DNA of 64,000 nucleotides from Sphingobium chungbukense. Its GTDB lineage: Bacteria > Pseudomonadota > Alphaproteobacteria > Sphingomonadales > Sphingomonadaceae. Location: NCBI RefSeq assembly GCF_001005725.1, contig NZ_LBIC01000003.1, forward strand, positions 310,001 through 374,000, given 5' to 3'. Numbering within the stretch: position 1 is the stretch's first letter; each line of letters starts with the position of its first letter. Positions 8,213 to 16,500 of the stretch are shown one piece after another. The position numbers and the translations under genes were made by a program. The notes below the pieces were generated by a model that was not told the origin of the DNA, searched no databases, and saw nothing but the letters and a program-made list of their open reading frames with translations.

Positions 8213-9963
8213 GGCCGCAGCACCTTCCTCGCCCGTCCCGGATCCCCGGAGGCGATGAGCAGCCGAGACAGCATGATGTCCAGCCTGCGGTCATTGGGCG
8301 TTGCCTGGCGCAGCGTTTCCACCATCGCCATGGCGTCGGACGTACGGCCCAGCCGGTTCAGCAATTCCGCTCGCTCGATCGATGGCGGCGTGTTGGCCAA
8401 AAGCCGTTCCAGCCAAGGCCGAGCGGCGGGCTCGCCCCTGAGCTTCGCCTGCGCGTCCGCCATCAGGCGCAGGGCAGCCCGGTCATCGGGCCGATCCCGC
8501 AAATAGTCCAGCAATTGCCCAGCGGTTTCCGCCGCGTCACCTCTGTTCCAGCCGTCCCATGCCAGGCTCAGGCGATCGGACGCTTCCCCCTGCCCCGCCG
8601 CGATCCGGGCGCGAGCCAGGGCAAGCGCATATCTCCCGGCCCTGTCCGCCGGAACGGTGGCCGTGGCGGCAGCCTTGAGCTGCATGGCGGACAAGGGACG
8701 GCCGTCAAGCAACCCGTCCAGCGCCCGTGCCGCCGCCACACGGTCCCGCGCTGCATTGGCAAGCGCGATGCGCTGCACCAGCATGTCGCTGCTATCCGCC
8801 GCCGGGCGGGATTCGACGAAGGCCAGCGCCTTGGCGGGCTGTTCCCGCTCAATATAGGCCGCCAGCCAGCGCGGGTCGGCCGACGCGCGGGACCGCAACC
8901 AGTCCAGATCCTCCCCTGCCGGGCGCGGCCCCATCAGATAAAGCATGCGCGCCGAAACATCCTCATCGCTCGCTCCCTTGGCCGATTGCTGCCTGAGCAG
9001 CGCAATGGCATCGGGGCGGAATCCCTTTTCCAGCAATCGCTGGGCGATGGCGGAACCGTCGGCGCCCTTGGCCGACGCCTGAGCGAGCAAATATTGCCGC
9101 ATCGCCTGCGGATCACCCGATGCCATGATGATGCTCTCCCGCGCCGCATCTCGGCCGGAGGGCAGCAGGGCAGCGTAGCGAAGGGCCGATCCGCTATCCC
9201 CGGACCTTTGAGCAAGGGTCATGGCCAGCCAGGGATTGGCGGCACGCCAGCCGGGCGTACCCGCCCGGTCGATGCGGGAAATCAGATCATAACGCTGCGC
9301 CGTGTTCGCCCATGACGCCAGATCGAGTGCCTGCGCCTGGCTGAGCGGCGGAATCGCACCATGTTCGGCGGCGGTGATCAATATTTCGGGCGTGGCCAGG
9401 GCATAGGCCGCCTCCACCAGATGCTGCGGCGGCGCGTTTCCGGGCGTGATCGCGGCAGACCGCAGCAGGTCGGCGGCACCCGCCAGGTCGCCCGTCTTGC
9501 GATGCAGGTCGAAGCGCAGGCGCCAAAGAGCGGGAGCAGCGCGATCCGGACGGCTCTCCAGAAAGGCCAGGGCGACGTCCGGCCGCCCGCTCGCCAATAT
9601 GTCATAGCTGACCCGGTCGGTTGCGACAGGGGCATGGCCCTTCGCCAGCGCGTCGGCGATCGCGGAAAGCGTGGAGGCGCTCGCGGTGGTCGCCGATGCC
9701 GCCATCAGGCGCTGAAGATCGGGCAAGGCCAGCCGCTTGCCCCCTGAAAAGCGCTGCATCAATTGGGCGGTGCTGGGCGGCGGCAGCGGGATGGCGGCCG
9801 GAGGCGGCGAGAATGTACCCCGGCGAATGGCATCCGCGATCTGCCAGCGATCGGGCATCAGCACGACCGTGGCGGCAAGCAGCAGGCCGCCCGCCAGGAT
9901 CGGGCCGAGGAAGGCCGCGTTCGGCTTGCGCAACGCCGGGATGTTCATGGCTCCAATGTTCAT
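8209..9963 (-). CDS. pelB: TPR half of PelB, membrane-anchored periplasmic scaffold
   Basis: 584 residues from the ATG at 9963, which forms an ATGA overlap with the upstream stop and has GGAG 8 bases before it; a second ATG at 9948 also has a GGAG. A single membrane helix at about 15-35 is followed by a proline-rich linker and then by repeated antiparallel helical pairs to the end (for example AIADALAKGHAPVATDRVSY, ALRLMADAQAKLRGEPAARP). This equals the N-terminal part of PelB, which in Pseudomonas is also membrane-anchored and positions PelA. It ends with a stop overlapping the barrel gene. Without the operon context it would be called only a tetratricopeptide-repeat protein. Confidence 0.75.
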   Translation of the reverse strand: MNIGAMNIPALRKPNAAFLGPILAGGLLLAATVVLMPDRWQIADAIRRGTFSPPPAAIPLPPPSTAQLMQRFSGGKRLALPDLQRLMAASATTASASTLSAIADALAKGHAPVATDRVSYDILASGRPDVALAFLESRPDRAAPALWRLRFDLHRKTGDLAGAADLLRSAAITPGNAPPQHLVEAAYALATPEILITAAEHGAIPPLSQAQALDLASWANTAQRYDLISRIDRAGTPGWRAANPWLAMTLAQRSGDSGSALRYAALLPSGRDAARESIIMASGDPQAMRQYLLAQASAKGADGSAIAQRLLEKGFRPDAIALLRQQSAKGASDEDVSARMLYLMGPRPAGEDLDWLRSRASADPRWLAAYIEREQPAKALAFVESRPAADSSDMLVQRIALANAARDRVAAARALDGLLDGRPLSAMQLKAAATATVPADRAGRYALALARARIAAGQGEASDRLSLAWDGWNRGDAAETAGQLLDYLRDRPDDRAALRLMADAQAKLRGEPAARPWLERLLANTPPSIERAELLNRLGRTSDAMAMVETLRQATPNDRRLDIMLSRLLIASGDPGRARKVLRP

Positions 9964-10823
9964 GTGCGGGGCTCCGGAATGAGCCGGTCGAGGGCCAGGG
10001 TGGATACATAGGGCTGGAACCCGGCGGCGCGTTCGCGCGCATAGAGGCTGGCGACGGTCGCCTGGTCCTGCGGGTCCCAATAATCGAGTGTGGCGAGGAC
10101 GAGACGTGGATTGATCTGCCGCGCGGCGAGCAGATGCCCGGCCTGCCATGCCCAATCGTCCGCGGACGTCATTTCATAACGCCCATCCGCGAAGCTCCAG
10201 CGGGACGCCATCGCCTCTGCCAGCACCAGATCGATCTGGGTCGCGACCACCGGCAGCAACGCATAGCCCCGGTTCATCATGATGGTGATACCGGGGAACC
10301 GCGTGCGAATGGCCTCCACCAGCCGGGCGGCGCCCGCGGTCATGCCCTGGTTCCTATCGCCATCCTGCCGTTCCAGCGCCTCGGCATTGTCGAGCGTATC
10401 CATGAAGATGCCATCATAGCCCTTCGCCAGGATCGCGGGCACGAGCCGGTCGAGCACCAGCTTCGTCCAGGTGGGATCGCGCAGGTCGACCAACCGCGCC
10501 TCGGGCCAATTGGGATTGGGCTGGCGCAAGGCCCCTGCCCTGTCCAGTTCGGCAACAAAGGGACGGCCGCCATGAACTTCGCCCATGCTGATATAGCCGA
10601 GCAAGCGGCTCCCCTCGCCTCGCAACGGCGCCACGGGGCGCGGAAAATCGGGTTCCAGCACGAGCAGTTTGAACTGACGGGCCATGGCCGGATCCGTCAC
10701 CCCGCCATAGTCCACGCCCCAGGCCCCGGCATGTCGGGTTTCGGGAAGCGCCCGTGCCGACAGGCCGAACACCATCAGCGACAGCGCGAAAAGATCGCGA
10801 CGGCGAAGAGAAACCGGACTCAT
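9960..10823 (-). CDS. pelA: Stand-alone PelA-type glycoside hydrolase (TM1410/GH114-GH166-like), Tat-type signal
   Basis: 287 residues. The start has a twin-arginine-like signal (LRRRDLFALSLMVFGLSARA). The rest is a TIM-barrel of the endo-alpha-1,4-polygalactosaminidase superfamily: GVDYGGV, LGYISMGEVH, a substrate-site stretch YDGIFMDTLDNAEAL and VLAEAMASRWS. It corresponds to the hydrolase domain at the N-terminus of PelA, which cuts GalNAc-rich Pel. The deacetylase and reductase-like domains of PelA are missing here; they appear in the RTX protein upstream. ATGA overlaps join it to pelG before and to the pelB TPR gene after. Confidence in the fold is high; the exact GH family is less certain. 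Confidence 0.85.
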   Translation of the reverse strand: MSPVSLRRRDLFALSLMVFGLSARALPETRHAGAWGVDYGGVTDPAMARQFKLLVLEPDFPRPVAPLRGEGSRLLGYISMGEVHGGRPFVAELDRAGALRQPNPNWPEARLVDLRDPTWTKLVLDRLVPAILAKGYDGIFMDTLDNAEALERQDGDRNQGMTAGAARLVEAIRTRFPGITIMMNRGYALLPVVATQIDLVLAEAMASRWSFADGRYEMTSADDWAWQAGHLLAARQINPRLVLATLDYWDPQDQATVASLYARERAAGFQPYVSTLALDRLIPEPRT

Positions 10824-12167
10824 GGCCAGAATCTCGCATTGCCGACCACCGCCGGATTGTTGCCGACGAAGAGAAGATAGGTGAGATTACCGGTGGCCTG
10901 CGCGACCAGCGCCACCGCCAGCGAAGCGCCGGTCACGGCCCCCGCGAGATAACCGAAGCCGAAACCGGCAAAGCCCATGTCGCGGAGCAGCCATGTTCCG
11001 ATAGCGCTGGCGACGAGGAAGCTGCCCCAGACGGCGACGATCCTGCCTGAAAGGTCGTAATAGGATAGGATGATGCTCATCTGGATGACGACGAGATGAA
11101 ACACCGCGCCCACCGCCGTCAGGCGGAAACCGAATATGCCCCGCGCGTTGAGGTCCAGCAGGCGGACGATTTCCGGCGCCAGCACCCAGCAGAAACCGGC
11201 CAATATGGCCTGCTGGACCACCAGCAGACGCAGGTCCAGCCGGATCGTGCTGCCGACCTTGCGCCGTGCCTTTTCGATCCGGCGCCAGTTGGCCGTGCCC
11301 GTGCATTGCACCATCAGTTCGGTAAAGGCACGGTCGAAACGCGTCTCCGTCGTCACCAGGATCAACGTCAGGCCGGGGATCATGGTGAGCAGGCCAAGGA
11401 AGCTTGCCTGGTCGTTGATCGGATTGACACGGAGTGCACCGACCGCCTGGATGCTCCCCGGCGCCCACCAGAGCAGCCATTTGTCGATCCAGATGGCCAG
11501 CGCATTGGCAAGGCCCGCGACCCCCAGCGCAACCACGCCGGGCGTCCGCCCGATCCAGTCGAGCCGCCAGCCGGGACTGCCCGGAAAATCCTCCCTGATC
11601 GCGGTGATGAGCAGTGTCAGCGTCACCACCAGACCGGCGGCGATGGTCGCCAGCACAGCCGAAGGCGTCGTCGGCCGAACAATGGCCAACGAAAGGGCGG
11701 CCATGGCAATGCCCGAGACATAGGCCAGGAAGATCGGCCCATGCCGGGATGTCGCATGGAGGAAGGGGCTGGCGATCCAGATCTGCGCGAACAGGGTGAG
11801 GATGGCCGTAGCCAGCAGGAATTGATCCGGACGCATGGCAGCGGCAAGGCCGAAGAGAATATTGCCGGCGATCAGCGCCGCGATCGCGGCCAACACCATC
11901 GCAACCATCAGGATCGACGGAATGGCATCCCGCTCGCCAAGGTAGAAGCGATCCGATGCCATGCGCGTGGCGATCATCGCCAATGGCGCGGTGACGACGG
12001 TCGAAATGCCAAAGGCATAAACCAGGCTGGTCTGGACGATCACATGGTCCGCAGGCTGCATGACCGATCGGGTCCAGCCCTGGAGCAGGAATATGGCGCA
12101 GGCGGTTATCAGCCACGGACCGGAACTGATGACGGCGCCCTGGAAGGTGGCATGGGCGATGCCGCCA
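10820..12167 (-). pseudogene. pelG: pelG, main 3' part, cut off from its start by an insertion sequence
   Basis: PelG is the multi-spanning transporter/flippase-like protein of the Pel synthase complex. The remaining frame encodes residues 18-465 of the restored protein, beginning GGIAHATFQGAVISSGPWL, with about 12 hydrophobic segments. ISSGPW near the first helix is typical of PelG. The first 17 codons lie beyond the IS256 element at 13500-13549. Joining 13549-13500 to 12167-10820 gives exactly 52 codons before Met at 12061 and no stop, 465 codons in total. A shorter protein could start at 12061 (413 residues), but it would lack the first membrane helix. The stop overlaps the next ATG (ATGA). 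Confidence 0.93.
12159..12167. repeat. 9-bp target site duplication, left copy
   Basis: ATGCCGCCA at 12159-12167 is repeated exactly at 13491-13499 on the other side of the element. IS256-family elements usually make 8-9 bp duplications. One copy belongs to the original pelG sequence. Confidence 0.9.
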
Positions 12168-12199
12168 GGGACTGTCAGGATTTCCGTGTGCGGGCGGGC
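12168..12199 (+). repeat. Left terminal inverted repeat of the IS256 element
   Basis: Begins GGGACTGTCAGGATTTCC and continues with CGTGTGCGGGCGGGC-type sequence. It matches the reverse complement of 13459-13490 at 31 of 32 positions; the fifth base differs (C versus G). Confidence 0.93.
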
Positions 12200-12225
12200 A
12201 TAATGGGTAAAAAGGGAGTCCCACT

Positions 12226-13449
12226 ATGTCTCGACGCAAAGAGCCTGCCATACCGAATGAGCTTCTCGATCAGCTTTTGGCGGGCGGCGCTGCCAGTGCC
12301 GCCTTCGAGCAGGGCGGTCTGCTCGATTCGCTGAAGAAGGCGCTGACAGAGCGTGCCCTGAATGCGGAGATGGATCACCACCTCGCTGGCGAAGACGGCG
12401 CCGGCAACATGCGCAACGGCTACGGTCGGAAGACGGTAATGACCGACACCGGCAAGTTGGCGATCGACGTACCGCGCGATCGCCAGTCGAGCTTCGACCC
12501 GCAGTTGATCGCCAAGTATCAACGCCGCTTTCCCGGCTTCGACGACAAGATCGTGTCGATGTACGCGCGCGGCATGAGCACCCGCGAGATCACCAGGCAC
12601 CTGCACGATCTTTACGGCATCGACGTCTCACCCGATTTGATCAGCACGGTGACCGACGCCGTGCTCGATGAGGTCGCCACTTGGCAGCAGCGGCCGCTCG
12701 ATCCGGTTTACCCACTGGTCTTCTTCGACGCGATCCGGGTCAAGATCCGCGACGAGGGCATGGTGCGCAACAAGGCGATCCACATTGCGCTGGGCGTCCG
12801 CGCCGACGGCGCAAAGGAGGTGCTCGGCCTGTGGCTCGAGCAGAATGAGGGTGCCAAGTTCTGGCTTCGGGTGATGAACGAGCTTCGCAACCGTGGCGTC
12901 GAAGACATCCTGCTGGCCGTCGTTGACGGCCTGAAGGGCTTTCCCGATGCGATCACCGCAGTGTTCCCCGATGCGATCGTCCAGACCTGCATCGTTCACC
13001 TGCTGCGCAACTCGATGGACTTCGTCTCCTGGAAGGACCGCAAGAACCTCGCCAGCGCGCTTAAGGAGATTTACCGTGCCACCGACGCGGATGCCGCCGA
13101 AAAGGCGCTGACGGCATTTGAGGCTGGCCCTTGGGGGCAGCGCTATCCCGCCATCGGCCAGAGCTGGCGGCGCGCCTGGGGCGAGGTGATCCCGTTTTTT
13201 GCGTTCCCCGACGAGGTCCGCCGGATCATCTACACCACGAACGCGATCGAAGCTTTGAACTCGAAGCTCAGGCGGGCTGTCAGGGCCAGGGGACACTTCC
13301 CCAGCGACGAGGCCGCCACCAAGCTGCTCTATCTGATCTTGAATCGGTCGGAGAAAGAGTGGAAGATGCCACCACGTGAGTGGACCATGGCGAAGGCGCA
13401 ATTTGCCGTGATCTTCGGCGAACGTTTCATCAGAGCCATGGCGGCCTGA
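12226..13449 (+). CDS. IS256-family transposase
   Basis: 407-residue mutator-type DDE transposase that cuts and joins the element ends. The catalytic triad can be placed at D168 (VFFDAIRVK), D234 (AVVDGLKGFPDA) and E342 (NAIEALNSKLRR), with the family's C-terminal FGERFI stretch near the end. The N-terminal region contains LLDSLKKALTERALNAEM, typical of the family. The start at 12226 has AAGGGAG upstream. The frame is complete with no internal stop. It is carried on the + strand, against the direction of the interrupted pelG. Confidence 0.97.
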   Translation: MSRRKEPAIPNELLDQLLAGGAASAAFEQGGLLDSLKKALTERALNAEMDHHLAGEDGAGNMRNGYGRKTVMTDTGKLAIDVPRDRQSSFDPQLIAKYQRRFPGFDDKIVSMYARGMSTREITRHLHDLYGIDVSPDLISTVTDAVLDEVATWQQRPLDPVYPLVFFDAIRVKIRDEGMVRNKAIHIALGVRADGAKEVLGLWLEQNEGAKFWLRVMNELRNRGVEDILLAVVDGLKGFPDAITAVFPDAIVQTCIVHLLRNSMDFVSWKDRKNLASALKEIYRATDADAAEKALTAFEAGPWGQRYPAIGQSWRRAWGEVIPFFAFPDEVRRIIYTTNAIEALNSKLRRAVRARGHFPSDEAATKLLYLILNRSEKEWKMPPREWTMAKAQFAVIFGERFIRAMAA

Positions 13450-13458
13450 TGATCAACC

Positions 13459-13490
13459 GCCCGCCCGCACACGGAAATCCTGACACTCCC
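13459..13490 (-). repeat. Right terminal inverted repeat of the IS256 element
   Basis: Mirror of 12168-12199 with a single mismatch. It starts 9 bases after the transposase stop at 13447-13449. The second copy of the 9-bp duplication follows immediately. Confidence 0.93.
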
Positions 13491-13499
13491 ATGCCGCCA
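13491..13499. repeat. 9-bp target site duplication, right copy
   Basis: ATGCCGCCA, identical to 12159-12167. In pelG (minus strand) it encodes the end of codons ...GLGG, so the insertion point falls in the first 20 codons. Confidence 0.9.
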
Positions 13500-13549
13500 A
13501 GCCCCTCCTCCCGCGCTATGCGATCCAGCCTGAAACCGATTCCAGCCAT
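13491..13549 (-). pseudogene. pelG: pelG, 5' fragment (first 19 codons)
   Basis: Read from ATG at 13549 the fragment is MAGIGFRLDRIAREEGLGG; MAGIGF is the conserved start of PelG. A ribosome site GAGGGCAGGA precedes it and the stop of the RTX gene lies 25 bases upstream, so pelG was co-transcribed with that gene. Translation now runs into the IS and stops after about 20 foreign residues (WL-stop near the transposase end). This short fragment has no membrane helix. Confidence 0.93.
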
Positions 13550-13574
13550 GTTCCTGCCCTCTTCATGTCCAGGC

Positions 13575-16500
13575 CTAAAGCAGGAAATCGCTCGCGGTCA
13601 GATTGTGCACACCGATCAACCTGATCGCCATTTCCACCGTCGCGGGATTATTGTCCGTGTTCGCCTCGACAAATGTATCCGTGCCGTTCGAATAGACATG
13701 GACCTGTCCCGGCGCGGTAAAGGCGCCCGTGACGAAGGCGAACGCCTGGTTGCCGGACAATGCCGGGTTGGCATCGATGCTGGACAGGTCGATCTTGTCG
13801 AGCCCCTCCTCGAAATCCATGATCCGGTCCATGGCCAGCGGCGTACTGTTGCCCGTCGCATTATAGATGAACAGATCGGCACCAGAACCGCCGGTCAATA
13901 TATCCGCGCCCGCGCCGCCGGTGATGCTGTCGTTGCCAGCGCCGCCGTCGATGGTGTCGGCACCGCCATTGCCCGTCAACCGGTCGTTGCCACCGTTGCC
14001 GATCAGCGTGTCGTTGCCCGCTGCCCCCTTGAGCGTATCTTCCTCGCCCCCGCCGATCAGCGTTCCTCCACCGCTTGGCGCGGTCAAAGACACACCCGTC
14101 ACATTATTGATCACAACGGTGAGGTTCTGGAAATCCTGCGCTCCCAGACTGTCCGTCGCGAGCACCTGAACCTGATAGCGATTGTCCAGGTTGGAGTCGG
14201 TGGGGTTCTCGAAATCCGGAGCCGTCTTGAAGGTCAGGACGCCGGTCTGGGCGTCGATAGTGAAGAGGTTGCCGTCAACGGCCGAACCCAGCGAATAGGT
14301 GACGGTCTGACCGATATTGGCATCGGTCGCGACGACCTTGGTCACGGCGGTGCCGTTTTCCGCCATCCGGATGGTCGACGAAGCGCCACCGCCATTGGAG
14401 ATGATGATCGGCGGCGCGTTGAGGATCGTGACGGTCACGGCGATGGCTTGTTCGTCGTAAAGCGTTCCATCGGACGCGCGAACCGTCACGTCATAGACAT
14501 TGTTTCCGCCCGCATCGGTCGGCAGCAGCACATTCGGCGCATTCACGAAATTGAGCTGCCCGGTCGATGAATTGATGGTGAATTTGGCGGCATCGGCCCC
14601 GCCGGAAATGGAATAGACCAGCACTGTGTTGGCATCCGGGTCGATGGCCGTCACCTTCATGACTGGTTTCGTCCCGCTGGACACAGAAATGGCCGCTGCA
14701 TCGCCACCGCCGCCCGAGGTGATCACGGGCGGGGATTCATTCACATTGGTGACGGTGACGTTGATCGCCTGTTCGTCGAACAACGCGCCATCGGACGCGC
14801 GGACGGTCACGCTATAGACATTGTTGCCGTTCGCATCGCCCGGCGCATCATAATTGGGGGGGCTCAGGAAGGAGAGCGCGCCTGTCGCGGGATCGATCGC
14901 AAATGCCGTCCGATCGGGTCCGCCGGTAATGGAATAGACCAGCGTGGTTCCCGCATCGGGATCGGTCGCCTGGACCATCGTCACCGGGAGGGTGTTTTCA
15001 GGCACGGAAATCGCCGCCGATGCTCCACCTCCGTTCGACGTGATGACGGGGGCCTCGTTGACATTGGTGATGGTGACCGCAATGGCCTGATCATCGAACA
15101 GATAGCCGTCCGACGCGCGGACGATCACGTCGTAGACATTGTTCTGGCCGACATCGGTCGGCGCTTCGAAATTGGGCGCATTGACGAAGGAGAGCACGCC
15201 GGTCGTGCTGTTGATCGCGAACTTGGCGGCATCCGCGCCACCGGAGATGGAATAGGCGATAACCGTCCCGACGTCCGCATCGGTCGCGGTCACGGTGGTG
15301 ACCGCTGTGCCGTTTTCCGCCCTGGAGAGTGCCGCGCTGGCACCACCGCCATTGGACGTGATCACCGGCGGATAGCCGGTTTCCAGCGTGACATTGTGCA
15401 AACCATAGCTACCGATATCGAGTGTCACGATTTCGCCGACCTGGCTTACCAGCGTGGCCCCGTTTACCACGACGGCCTTGCCGCCCGGATTGGCGATGTC
15501 GATGACGACCTTCCCTTCGCCCTGGAGCGAGAAGGCGAGATTGCGGCCATCGCCGGTGAGGCTCATCAGCACGGAGCGCATCGGCAGGTCCGTGATATGC
15601 GTCACATCGTCGGCCGCGGCGCCCATATGGATGGTGAAGGTGCCGCCGCTCTGCGGCAGGAATATGCTGTCCTTGTCATAGGCATACCAGCCGGTCACAT
15701 TCTGGATGACCAACGATCCCTGCCGGTCGACATCGAGCGACAGATTGCCGACATTGGCTCCGGTGACGGAGGCGGTGATGGTATTGCCGACGACGGTTGA
15801 AGTGATGGTGGAGTTCTTCAGCGCCATCATGCGATGAGCCAGATCGTCCAGCGTCACGAATTCCATGTTCGCCGCGACGGCATGTTGCAGCCAGGCGTTG
15901 AACATGGAAATGTCATAGGGGCTGTTCGCCGTCGGACTGCCCGACACAAAGTCGGCCGCGCCATAATCATGCCAGGGCCAGACGATGACCGGGGTCCCCG
16001 CATTGGCGACGAGCTTGTCGAACTCGGCAAGCCATGCGGTGGTGGCGTCCGCCACGCTCTTGCCCTGGAACTCGACCAGGGTGAAGTCGAAGGACGTGTT
16101 GGGTGCGAAATAGATCTGGCTCTGGTTGGCGGGCGTCATGTAGCCGAAGGCATTGGGAAAACCCGCCCCCTGCGCCGCATAGCCGCCCGTCAGATAATCC
16201 GTCACATATTTCATGATCTCCTGGGAAACCGGCAGCGTCTCCGGCATGCCGGGGACAGCGGCACCGGCCACCTGGAAGGGGCTGCCGATCAGGCTGTTGA
16301 GGATGGCGGTGCTGCTCTGAAACTCAGTCTGGATCTGAGCCGCGGTGAGCTTGTTAGTGTCCTCCGGATGGGTCAGGCTGTGCGTGCCGATTTCATTCCC
16401 GAGGGCCAGAATGTCCCTGTAATAGGGAAGCGCGGCCTGCTGGACCTGGGTGCTGGTCCCCGCCACGGCGAAGAAGCTGCCGACGAAATTATAGGCGGCC

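Larger units (their letters stand above)
12168..13490 (+). mobile_element. Complete IS256-family insertion sequence (1323 bp) inside pelG
   Basis: The element is bounded by 32-bp terminal inverted repeats (12168-12199 and 13459-13490) that differ at one position, and it is flanked by a 9-bp direct repeat. One transposase gene fills it, on the strand opposite to pelG. Length, repeats, duplication and transposase all fit IS256. Both ends and the gene appear intact, so it may still be mobile. It separates the pelG start from the rest of the gene and probably reduces expression of the genes behind it (pelA-type hydrolase to pelF). Confidence 0.96.

Noticed and set aside
10887..12251. Long open frame on the minus strand overlapping pelG (454 codons)
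   Set aside because: It is a shifted frame of the pelG region, rich in Pro/Arg/Gly with no membrane pattern, and it crosses the IS boundary. The pelG frame is the real one.
13867..15800. Tandem repeats in the RTX gene as a possible CRISPR or satellite array
   Set aside because: The repeats are protein-level cadherin and RTX repeats with drifting DNA sequence; no constant repeat/spacer pattern.
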